From an uncultured Collinsella sp. (GTDB taxonomy: Bacteria > Actinomycetota > Coriobacteriia > Coriobacteriales > Coriobacteriaceae), in NCBI GenBank assembly GCA_902494035.1, contig CABURV010000044.1, positions 1 to 13,920 on the forward strand: 13,920 bases of DNA, given 5' to 3'. How positions within the stretch are numbered: position 1 is the first letter of the stretch; every line of letters starts with the position of its first letter. The notes beneath the pieces are model-generated. The model was not told the DNA's origin and did no database searches. It worked only from the letters and a program-made list of their open reading frames with translations. The position numbers were made by a program, and so were the translations under genes. This document shows positions 8,325 to 13,920 of the stretch, piece by piece.

Positions 8325-8356
8325 AGCTTTGCGCCCCAAGATTCATGCAAAAGCTC

Positions 8357-8935
8357 TTACTGTGCCGCGCTCAAATCTGCGACAAGATGCAGGTTCCAAG
8401 ATTTATCGCCCCTGTACAGCGGGAACGTCGCGAACTCCTTCGACGGGGAAAACGTTGCGACCGAGGTACCCGCTGCAAAGTTCGTCACATCAAAGGTGAT
8501 AGTTGCGATCCGGTTCGCATAAGGTGTGGTCCATGGGAACGGGGCCTTCCATGCCGTTTCAGTTGTACCGACCACCGAGACCGCACCATCCGTCGAGGCA
8601 TCAGCGATAGATAAAATGCCAAACGTATTGTTCACGATGGGGACCGTCAGCAGCTTTTTCCCGTCTTTTATTACAAGCGTCGCGTTGTTATACACGGGAC
8701 TCGTAGGCTTATTGAGCGGAGGGTTGCCGCTGTTAGTGACATAGGCGTTCTCTCCGATAGGCGTGTCTGCCTTATCAACGTACACGTTCGCAGTGACCGT
8801 GTACGTGCCATCTGTGCTCGCATCGGCAAACGCGCTCGTGGGCTCCGTCGCCAGGCCACAACCTGCCGCCGCTGCGACCAGCGCAGCAGCACCCGTCACT
8901 TTCAGAAAATCTCGACGCGAATAATCCTTCTTCAT
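8357..8935 (-). CDS. Tat-exported lipoprotein-like protein with one domain shared with the large surface protein
   Basis: A 192-residue secreted protein. It begins with a twin-arginine signal, SRRDFLKV (6-13), a hydrophobic stretch and a candidate lipobox AAAGC (Cys26); an alternative signal peptidase I site follows AFA at 35-37, so lipidation is likely but not certain. Residues 42-190 are a single domain matching domains A-C of the next gene: GTYTVTANVYV (43-53), NNATLVIKDGKK (83-94), a strand ending VPI, the variable middle, then ATITFDV (144-150) and a final LHLVADL (182-188). This strand pattern resembles NEAT domains, but the similarity is by eye. The ATG has GGGGGAG five bases upstream. 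It is 88 bases ahead of the large surface-protein gene and probably acts with it, perhaps passing a ligand between wall and membrane. Confidence 0.83.
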   Translation of the reverse strand: MKKDYSRRDFLKVTGAAALVAAAAGCGLATEPTSAFADASTDGTYTVTANVYVDKADTPIGENAYVTNSGNPPLNKPTSPVYNNATLVIKDGKKLLTVPIVNNTFGILSIADASTDGAVSVVGTTETAWKAPFPWTTPYANRIATITFDVTNFAAGTSVATFSPSKEFATFPLYRGDKSWNLHLVADLSAAQ

Positions 8936-9018
8936 AGTGCTCCCCCTTCATCGGGAACTGCGGTAAAGCTTGGAGTTGAACGCTGCATGCTTCTGTTCAT
9001 CTCTTGGCGTGCATTGTT

Positions 9019-9048
9019 TCATAAGAGAAACTTAAAAAAGGTTGCCAA
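9019..9048 (-). promoter_or_regulatory. Candidate promoter of the lipoprotein/surface-protein unit
   Basis: On the minus strand TTGGCA (9048-9043) matches the -35 consensus in five of six bases; 18 bases on, TTATGA (9024-9019) is a poor -10. The -35 lies inside the palindromic site at 9041-9054, so a bound regulator would cover it. The weak -10 would suit activator dependence or mean the true promoter is elsewhere. Confidence 0.4.
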
Positions 9049-9065
9049 GGTTACCTTTGGCTAAC
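9041..9065. promoter_or_regulatory. Composite palindromic operator upstream of the small lipoprotein
   Basis: Two overlapping imperfect palindromes: GTTGCCAAGGTTAC (9041-9054) and GTTACCTTTGGCTAAC (9050-9065). Closely similar versions of both lie upstream of the Crp/Fnr-type gene at 9854-9892, and no other gene in this window has them. The spacing and symmetry suit a dimeric regulator, most simply the Crp/Fnr-type protein encoded next door; that binding is inference. Confidence 0.5.
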
Positions 9066-9091
9066 TTTTTTGAGATTTTTCGGGCTGCTTT

Positions 9092-9760
9092 CTAGAGGTC
9101 TCCGCGGCTCGTCAGCTTGAGGCGCCGGCCCTCGCCCTCGAGCACGCCCTCCTCGATCATGCGACGGAGCTCGCGCAGCAGCGCCTTATCGTTCACCGCC
9201 AGGTACTCCGCCAAGGCCTTGCGGCTATAGGGAATAATCACGTAACCGTCCTTGTCCTCCGGCAGGCGCCGCAGGTACAGCGCGATGCGCTTGCGAAGGC
9301 GCGGCTCGGAGAGCAGCGCGAGCTTGGCCGTGAGCGTCTTGACCTTCTTGGACATCTCGCCCATCACGTTGGCGTACAGCCGCAGCAGTGCACCGTCACC
9401 GTTGCCCTTGATCCCCTCGGCGGGAAGGAAGAGGATGACGGAGTCCTGCAGGGCGATCGCCTCAACGGGTGCCGTCCCCACCGCCATGGGGACCGCCTCG
9501 GCAAAGGAATCCCCCACCTCGAAGCGCGAGATAATCTGACGCGAGCCGTCCTTGCCCAGCATACGCGCCTCGATGCGGCCCTTGAGCACCACGGGCACGG
9601 CCTTGAGCTTATCGCCGCTGCGGAAGACCGCCTCACCCTTGGAGAAGGAGCGCGTGTACGCGCCGAGGGCGCGCAGCAGGCCGGGCAGCTCGGCGGGATC
9701 TATGCCCGCAAAGACCGGGGACTTCTTGAGAACGGCCAGCGTTGCCTCATCGACATCCAT
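9092..9760 (-). CDS. Crp/Fnr-family transcriptional regulator
   Basis: A 222-residue regulator with a cyclic-nucleotide-binding-type beta-roll (about 15-115; SKGEAVFRSGDKL, LKGRIEARMLG, FEVGDSFAE), a dimerisation helix (about 125-155) and a C-terminal winged helix with YSRKALAEYLAVNDKALLRELRRM as the DNA-contacting HTH. The PGE-(x)-RAAS phosphate-binding signature of cAMP-binding CRP is absent, and the protein contains neither cysteine nor histidine, which argues against an Fe-S (FNR) or His-ligated haem sensor. I place the start at the ATG at 9760, which has AAAGGAG about 12 bases upstream; a start at 9829 adds 23 Pro/Arg/Ala-rich residues and lacks a good ribosome binding site. It precedes the Tat lipoprotein gene on the same strand, and related palindromes flank its own upstream region and that of its neighbour. 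Confidence 0.88.
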   Translation of the reverse strand: MDVDEATLAVLKKSPVFAGIDPAELPGLLRALGAYTRSFSKGEAVFRSGDKLKAVPVVLKGRIEARMLGKDGSRQIISRFEVGDSFAEAVPMAVGTAPVEAIALQDSVILFLPAEGIKGNGDGALLRLYANVMGEMSKKVKTLTAKLALLSEPRLRKRIALYLRRLPEDKDGYVIIPYSRKALAEYLAVNDKALLRELRRMIEEGVLEGEGRRLKLTSRGDL

Positions 9761-9853
9761 GGTACTCGATGGCTCCTTTTCAGCCGCTCTCCCTGCACGC
9801 GGAAAGGCAGCTGGACGGAACGGCGGCATAGCATCCAGCTGTAATGGCTAATT

Positions 9854-9892
9854 GTTACACAAGGTTAACTTCATGCGGGTTGCCATGGCTAC
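9854..9892. promoter_or_regulatory. Paired palindromic sites upstream of the Crp/Fnr-type gene
   Basis: GTTACACAAGGTTAAC (9854-9869) has the same GTTAC(N7)TAAC frame as 9050-9065, and GTTGCCATGGCTAC (9879-9892) differs from 9041-9054 at two bases. They lie about 94-132 bases before the chosen start codon, in AT-richer DNA. Autoregulation by the encoded protein is the simplest reading. Confidence 0.48.
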
Positions 9893-10084
9893 TTTTTGGA
9901 ATTATTCCAGTGAGTGAGGGGCGGTGAGACTTTTAGCGCAGCGGTCAATCCGTCGAAGATCGGGGCGCACGCGGCGTCGTCGAACAACACAACTTTTCTC
10001 CATTTCAGGGGTCTTCGCGCGCCCAAACGTCGAAAAGCACTCGGGGCATGCAGCGACAATGCATCCGACGTAGAAAACGGCGCG
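9893..10084. other. Non-coding gap between clpB terminator and the regulator's upstream sites
   Basis: About 190 bases with no credible gene. Short open frames on the minus strand here start with TTG inside the clpB terminator, lack ribosome binding sites and encode nothing recognisable. I see no tRNA, clear repeat or strong promoter. Confidence 0.5.
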
Positions 10085-10124
10085 CAAAACAAAGGCGGCG
10101 GGCCGCTTGGCGCGACTCGCCGCC
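10085..10124 (-). terminator. Rho-independent terminator of clpB
   Basis: On the minus strand, 35 bases after the clpB stop, GGCGGC (10124-10119) pairs with GCCGCC (10099-10094), with partial pairing inside the loop, and is followed at once by TTTGTTTT. The position and T-rich tail fit an intrinsic terminator. Confidence 0.7.
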
Positions 10125-10159
10125 TCTCGCTGCGTAGCGATTATTCTCGCCCGCGCCGA

Positions 10160-12787
10160 TTACTTGTCCTCAGGCACCTCGTAGGTGGCAGACGGCGTGT
10201 TGTCGCACACGACGGTAAAGCCGCCGTCCTTGTCGACATCGACCGTCACCTGATCGCCTTCGTGCACCGTGCCGTCAATGATGGCCGCCGCGATGGCATC
10301 GACAACCTCGCGCTGCACCAAACGCTTGAGCGGGCGGGCACCAAAGACCGGGTCCAAGCCGCCCACGGCGAGCAGCTGCTTGGCCGCCGGGGTGATGGCA
10401 AGCGTCATGCGCTCCTTGGCCAGACGCGCGCGCACGTCGGCGAGCTGGATGTCCATGATCTTCTCGATCTGCGCCATGCCGAGCGGATGGAACACCACGA
10501 TATCGTCGATACGGTTGAGGAACTCGGGGCGGAAGGTCTGAGCCATGGCGGCATCGACCTGGTGGCGCATCTCCTCCTCGTCCTTACCGGACAGATCGGC
10601 GATGGCCTTGGAGCCCACGTTGGACGTCATGATGATAATCGTGTTCTTGAAGGACACCTGGCGACCCTGGCCGTCGGTCAGACGACCATCATCGAGCACC
10701 TGCAGCAGCACGTTGAAGACATCCGGATGGGCCTTCTCCATCTCGTCGAGCAAGATCACGGAGTACGGACGACGGCGCACGGCCTCGGTGAGTTGGCCGC
10801 CCTCGTCGTAGCCCACGTATCCCGGGGGCGCACCGATCAGGCGCTGGACGCTGAACTTCTCCATGTACTCGGACATGTCGATACGCACGAGCGCACGCTC
10901 GTCGTCGAACAGGCACTCGGCCAGCGCCTTGGCGAGCTCGGTCTTGCCCACACCGGTGGGGCCCAGGAAGAAGAAGCTGCCGATGGGCTTGTCCGGATCG
11001 GAGAGACCCGCACGGCTGCGACGCACGGCCGCGGCCACAGCGGACACGGCCTCATCCTGGCCGATGACGCGCTTATGCAGCTCGCCCTCCAGACCCTTGA
11101 GCTTGTCGAGTTCGCCCTGCATCATCTTGGAGACGGGCACACCGGTCCAGGCGCTCACGACCTCGGCGATCTCATCGGAGGTCACCTGTTCGTTGAGGCC
11201 CTCGCCGTCCTGCTGCTTTTGCGCCTCGAGCGCGGCCTCGGAATCCTGAATCTGCTGCTGCAGGCCCGGAATCACGGAGTAGCGCAGCTCGGACGCACGG
11301 CCCAGGTCGCCGTTGCGCGTTGCGCGCTCCTCTTCGCTCCTGGCCTCGTCGAGCTGACCCTTGAGCTCCTGCACGTGGTCGATGGCGTTCTTCTGGTTGA
11401 GCCAGCCAGCCTTTTGCACGTTGAGCTTTTCTTGGACCTCGGCGATCTCTTGGCGCAGGGCCTCCAGACGCTCCTTGGAGGCGTCGTCGGTCTCCTTCAT
11501 GAGCGCCTGCTCCTCGATCTGCAGCTGAGTGAGCTGACGCGTGGTGGCGTCAATCTCGACCGGCATGCTGTCGAGCTCCATGCGCAGGCGGCTTGCGGCC
11601 TCATCGACCAGGTCGATAGCCTTGTCGGGCAGGAAACGGTCGGCGATGTAGCGGTCGGAGAGGTCGGCGGCGGCCACGAGCGCGCTATCGGTGATATGCA
11701 CGCCGTGGAAGATCTCGTACTTCTCCTTAAGGCCACGAAGGATCGAAATGGTGTCCTCGACGGTGGGCTCGGAGACCATCACGGTCTGGAAACGACGGGC
11801 GAGCGCCGCGTCCTTCTCGATGTACTTGCGGTATTCGTCAAGCGTAGTCGCGCCGATCGCGTGCAAGTCGCCACGGGCGAGCGCCGGCTTGAGGATGTTG
11901 CCGGCGTCCATAGAGCCCTCGGTGGCACCCGCGCCCACGATGGTGTGGAGCTCATCGATGAACAGGATGACCTTGCCTTCGGACTTCTGCACCTCCTTGA
12001 GCACGGCCTTTAAGCGGTCCTCGAACTCACCACGGTACTTGGCGCCGGCGACCAGCGCGCTCATGTCAAGCTCGACGAGGTCGCGGTCGCGCAGCGTGCT
12101 CGGCACGTCGCCGGTCACGATACGCTGGGCGATGCCCTCGACGATGGCCGTCTTGCCGACGCCCGGCTCACCGATGAGCACGGGGTTGTTCTTGGTGCGG
12201 CGGGACAGAACCTGGATGGTACGGCGTATCTCATCGGTACGACCGATGACCGGGTCGAGCTTGCCGGCGCGGGCGAGGTCGCAGATGTTGCGGCCGTACT
12301 GCTCCAGCGCCTCAAACTGAGTCTTGTCCTCGGCAGACGTCACGCGGTCATCGCCGCGCAGCTCCTCGTAGACTTGCTCGATGCGCTCCTTGGTCACGCC
12401 GGCGTCGCGCAGCACGCGGCCCGCCTCGCCCTTGTCCTCTGCAAGTGCCATCAGCAGATGCTCGGTCACCACAAAGCTGTCGCCCATCTTGGTGGCCTTC
12501 TTCTCGGCCTTCTCGATGACGCGGACGAGCTCATTGGAAAGACCCATCTGCTGACCTTCGCCCGAAACCTTGGGCGCGTGGTCGATGGCATCCTGTGTGG
12601 AGCGCGCGAGCTGAGCCGGGTCGGCGCCGATGCGCTCGATGATCACGGAGATATTGCGCTCGCCGGCACCGAGCAGGGCGGACAGCAGGTGAATCGGCTC
12701 TACCGCGCCGGCCTGCGCATCGGCCGCCGTACTCATAGCGGTCTGCAGCGCCTCGCGCGACGTCATTGCTAGCTTATCGATTCTCAT
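10160..12787 (-). CDS. clpB: ATP-dependent chaperone ClpB (protein disaggregase)
   Basis: Full-length 875-residue Hsp100 disaggregase, which with DnaK threads aggregated proteins through a hexameric ring in the cytoplasm. Seen in order: N domain (about 1-145); first AAA+ module with Walker A GEPGVGKT (206-213), pore loop KYRG (250-253), Walker B ILFIDE (274-279) and arginine fingers at 331-332; the long coiled-coil middle domain (about 410-525) that distinguishes ClpB from ClpA/ClpC; second module with Walker A GPTGVGKT (609-616), pore loop GYVG (656-659), Walker B ILLDE (678-682) and FLNRID (756-761); and the C-terminal domain with GARPLKR. No ClpP-binding IGF/IGL loop is evident. The ATG at 12787 has GAGGTGAT five bases upstream. 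It stands alone, closed by its own terminator, with divergent tetR-like gene upstream. Confidence 0.98.
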   Translation of the reverse strand: MRIDKLAMTSREALQTAMSTAADAQAGAVEPIHLLSALLGAGERNISVIIERIGADPAQLARSTQDAIDHAPKVSGEGQQMGLSNELVRVIEKAEKKATKMGDSFVVTEHLLMALAEDKGEAGRVLRDAGVTKERIEQVYEELRGDDRVTSAEDKTQFEALEQYGRNICDLARAGKLDPVIGRTDEIRRTIQVLSRRTKNNPVLIGEPGVGKTAIVEGIAQRIVTGDVPSTLRDRDLVELDMSALVAGAKYRGEFEDRLKAVLKEVQKSEGKVILFIDELHTIVGAGATEGSMDAGNILKPALARGDLHAIGATTLDEYRKYIEKDAALARRFQTVMVSEPTVEDTISILRGLKEKYEIFHGVHITDSALVAAADLSDRYIADRFLPDKAIDLVDEAASRLRMELDSMPVEIDATTRQLTQLQIEEQALMKETDDASKERLEALRQEIAEVQEKLNVQKAGWLNQKNAIDHVQELKGQLDEARSEEERATRNGDLGRASELRYSVIPGLQQQIQDSEAALEAQKQQDGEGLNEQVTSDEIAEVVSAWTGVPVSKMMQGELDKLKGLEGELHKRVIGQDEAVSAVAAAVRRSRAGLSDPDKPIGSFFFLGPTGVGKTELAKALAECLFDDERALVRIDMSEYMEKFSVQRLIGAPPGYVGYDEGGQLTEAVRRRPYSVILLDEMEKAHPDVFNVLLQVLDDGRLTDGQGRQVSFKNTIIIMTSNVGSKAIADLSGKDEEEMRHQVDAAMAQTFRPEFLNRIDDIVVFHPLGMAQIEKIMDIQLADVRARLAKERMTLAITPAAKQLLAVGGLDPVFGARPLKRLVQREVVDAIAAAIIDGTVHEGDQVTVDVDKDGGFTVVCDNTPSATYEVPEDK

Positions 12788-12808
12788 GGAATCACCTCTC
12801 TTGGGGCG

Positions 12809-12826
12809 GCCGCCCTACGGGGCGGC
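12809..12826 (-). promoter_or_regulatory. Leader hairpin just upstream of the clpB ribosome binding site
   Basis: Minus-strand RNA forms GCCGCCC-CGUA-GGGCGGC, a perfect seven-pair stem. An overlapping perfect palindrome, GGGCGGCCGCCC (12804-12815), could form instead and reaches closer to the ribosome binding site. The two are mutually exclusive, so a structural switch is possible but not shown. Confidence 0.45.
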
Positions 12827-12865
12827 TTCACGTTGTTCGAGAAGTATTGTTGCCAGCTTTGTACG

Positions 12866-12901
12866 ATCTTATACACAAATCTAAGTCTCTATATATAAGA
12901 T
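12866..12901. promoter_or_regulatory. Inverted pair of -10-like elements between clpB and the tetR-like gene
   Basis: ATCTTATA (12866-12873) and TATAAGAT (12894-12901) are exact inverse copies separated by 20 bases in AT-rich DNA. Read outward-facing or inward-facing, each contains a TATAAG element on one strand, so one may be the clpB -10 (minus strand). No good -35 was found for either and no CIRCE or HAIR heat-shock operator is visible. Confidence 0.33.
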
Positions 12902-12965
12902 TTTCTGAGTGATTGAGAGATAGGATGCAGGCACGCTCACCCGCTGCGGCCTCGTCCCCTTACTA

Positions 12966-13020
12966 TCTCAATCTGTAACATCTAGCGACTGTTTATGGCT
13001 CCAGATGTTACAGATCGAGA
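12966..13020. repeat. Palindrome unit 1
   Basis: Arms 12966-12981 and 13005-13020 pair at 15 of 16 positions. The single mismatch is A-C on the plus strand and G-U on the minus strand. Inner pairing: CT with AG, then AGC with GCT. Confidence 0.9.
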
Positions 13021-13045
13021 TGAAATGACCAGCGGCGCCCGTTTG

Positions 13046-13100
13046 TCTCAATCTGTAACATTTACTCGGCAAATAGAGCCCTATCTGTTACAAATCGAGA
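13046..13100. repeat. Palindrome unit 2
   Basis: Arms 13046-13061 and 13085-13100 pair at 13 of 16 positions. Two of the three mismatches become G-U on the minus strand; the third is at the inner end. Inner stem GGC/GCC around a seven-base loop. Confidence 0.88.
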
Positions 13101-13126
13101 CGAACAGAAGACACCCGAATCGAAAA

Positions 13127-13181
13127 TCTAAATCTGTAACACCAGGCCCACTTTTAGCGGCCAAGATGGTACAGATTAAGA
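13127..13181. repeat. Palindrome unit 3 (most diverged)
   Basis: Arms 13127-13142 and 13166-13181 pair at 13 of 16 positions; one mismatch becomes G-U on the minus strand. The centre keeps the strongest inner stem, GGCC/GGCC. Confidence 0.83.
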
Positions 13182-13231
13182 CGAATCGAGCCGCCACAAA
13201 GGTGTCTGCTCCCTTCATGGAGGATGATTGC

Positions 13232-13285
13232 ATGCGGGGTACCATGGGGATATCTCATGATTCGACGTTAACGGCGGGAGAGTAA
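13232..13285 (+). CDS. Possible 17-residue leader peptide overlapping the tetR-like start
   Basis: An ATG eight bases after GGAGG opens a short frame, MRGTMGISHDSTLTAGE, whose TAA overlaps the next ATG as TAATG. Such overlap allows translational coupling to the regulator. The peptide resembles nothing I know, and the regulator has its own ribosome binding site, so this may be chance. Confidence 0.22.
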   Translation: MRGTMGISHDSTLTAGE

Positions 13286-13836
13286 TGGCTGGGCAACTGA
13301 CAAAGCGCGCGTTGGAAGATTCTCTTAAGCGACTGCTGCTCCAAAAGCCGCTGACCAAGATCACCATCGCTGACCTCACTGAGGACTGCGGGGTCAGTCG
13401 CATGACCTTCTACTATCACTTTCAGGATATTTATGACCTAGTTGAATGGGCGTGTGAGGAAGACGCCGGCCGCGCGCTCGCCAACAACAAGACGGCCGAT
13501 ACCTGGCAGGTGGGCCTGGAAAACATCATGCTCGCGGTGCGCGACAACAAGCCCTTTATCATGAACGTCTATCACTGCGTGAGCGCCGAGCGCATCCAGC
13601 GTTTTCTGCGGCCCGTGACATTCGACCTGATCGAAGGTGTGGTCGAAGAGCATGCCGCAGGCAGGGGCGTCTCGCAAAGCTACAAGGACTTTCTGTCCCG
13701 TTTTTTCGCACATGCATTTATAGGTGTAATGCTCGACTGGATTGCCGCAGGTATGGCCGAGGACCCGAGCGCAGTAGCCGAGCGCGTTTCTAAGATATGC
13801 GAAGGCCAGATTGACGCGGCTCTGGCGAGATTTTAA
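13285..13836 (+). CDS. TetR/AcrR-family transcriptional regulator
   Basis: A 183-residue regulator. The N-terminal HTH is clear: TKRALEDSLKRLLLQKPL (6-23), then the recognition unit ITIADLTEDCGVSRMTFYYHF (about 26-46) and the usual DIYDLVEWACE linker helix. The C-terminal half (about 60-183) is helical, ending in RFFAHAFIGVMLDWIAAGMAEDP, the style of the DhaS-like TetR group with a divergent C-terminal ligand domain; the ligand is unknown. The ATG at 13285 has GGGAGAG four to five bases upstream. The gene is divergent from clpB, and the palindrome array ends 103 bases before its start, so it could bind those repeats, although the 55-base spaced hairpin design is unlike a typical TetR operator. 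Nothing follows in the remaining 84 bases of the window to suggest a target. Confidence 0.9.
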   Translation: MAGQLTKRALEDSLKRLLLQKPLTKITIADLTEDCGVSRMTFYYHFQDIYDLVEWACEEDAGRALANNKTADTWQVGLENIMLAVRDNKPFIMNVYHCVSAERIQRFLRPVTFDLIEGVVEEHAAGRGVSQSYKDFLSRFFAHAFIGVMLDWIAAGMAEDPSAVAERVSKICEGQIDAALARF

Positions 13837-13920
13837 TTGTTGCAAGGCATGGTGCACGACAACCAAGTGCGTCACGCCGGGCCAGGCTTCGTGTTGGAAA
13901 GTGGACTTCGCGAACTTCCC

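Larger units (their letters stand above)
12966..13181. repeat. Tandem array of three 55-base palindromes (six alternating 16-base arms)
   Basis: Six copies of a 16-base sequence, consensus TCTCRATCTGTAACAT, alternate in orientation: forward at 12966, 13046 and 13127, inverted at 13005, 13085 and 13166 (start positions). Gaps inside each palindrome are always 23 bases; gaps between palindromes are 25 and 26, giving a unit period of 80 and 81. The arms are conserved while the centres differ, yet each centre keeps its own short self-complementary G/C stem (AGC/GCT, GGC/GCC, GGCC/GGCC). An extra conserved TTCG or GTTTG-like stretch lies outside several arms. Possible roles are REP-like mobile palindromes, structured RNA, or binding sites for the neighbouring TetR-type protein. 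I do not recognise a named family. Confidence 0.9.

Noticed and set aside
9061..9091. Intrinsic terminator after the Crp/Fnr-type gene
   Set aside because: A-rich and T-rich runs are present, but no stable stem precedes a T tract on the minus strand.
9889..10092. Small minus-strand frame in the clpB-regulator gap
   Set aside because: It would start with TTG inside the clpB terminator, lacks a ribosome binding site and has no recognisable sequence.
9914..12013. Very long open frame on the plus strand (699 codons)
   Set aside because: It lies opposite clpB, has leucine-, histidine- and glycine-rich content typical of a complement frame of a GC-rich gene, and the minus-strand protein is unmistakable.
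12911..12918. GATTGAGA as a seventh, partial repeat arm
   Set aside because: Only eight bases match and its position does not fit the 80-base period.
12788..12960. HspR (HAIR, CTTGAGT-N7-ACTCAAG) or HrcA (CIRCE) operator before clpB
   Set aside because: Searched by eye on both strands; only a loose CTCAATCACTCAG-like string on the minus strand (12906-12918 region), far from either consensus.
12966..13181. CRISPR array
   Set aside because: Repeats are 16 bases and alternate in orientation, only six copies exist, and no cas genes are present. Direct-repeat CRISPR structure is absent.
12995..13285. 96-codon plus-strand frame through the repeats
   Set aside because: It reads through the palindromes, has no ribosome binding site at its first ATG and no recognisable product; only its last 17 codons have a plausible start.

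Overview
The window looks chromosomal and comes from a high-GC anaerobe, most likely a gut coriobacterium (Coriobacteriia, Collinsella/Olsenella-like; this is inference from codon use, the Tat-dependent lipoproteins, the style of the surface protein and the oxygen-sensitive activase; no 16S or other phylogenetic marker was tested). Seven genes and the start of an eighth run leftward on the minus strand; one short regulator gene runs rightward at the right end.

Layout from right to left. 13285-13836 (+) is a TetR/AcrR-type regulator. The 497-base gap between it and the divergent clpB holds the oddest structure here: three tandem copies, 80-81 bases apart, of a 55-base palindrome made of two 16-base arms around a 23-base centre. 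clpB (10160-12787, -) is a complete disaggregase with a GC-rich hairpin in its leader and a terminator behind it. Next comes a Crp/Fnr-type regulator (9092-9760, -). Closely similar pairs of palindromic sites lie upstream of this regulator and upstream of the next gene, suggesting that the regulator controls itself and its neighbour.

From 8935 down to the left edge the genes may form one long transcription unit: a small Tat-exported lipoprotein-like protein (8357-8935), a 1311-residue Sec-exported, membrane-anchored surface protein (4333-8268) carrying three copies of the same domain as the small protein, then a NitT/TauT-type ABC importer (Tat lipoprotein binding protein, permease with an unusual N-terminal extension, ATPase; 1233-4253), a 67-residue DUF1858-like protein (957-1160), and the first 302 codons of a BadF/HgdC-type ASKHA ATPase (1-908, running off the window), the activator that delivers low-potential electrons to 2-hydroxyacyl-CoA dehydratase or double-cubane-cluster enzymes. 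The gaps before the surface protein and before the importer contain only hairpins and ribosome binding sites, with no convincing promoter.

Working hypothesis (inference): a regulated surface-capture and import system is coupled to an ATP-driven low-potential reductase. The ligand is unknown. The shared surface domain has a strand pattern reminiscent of NEAT haem-binding domains, but this was not tested.
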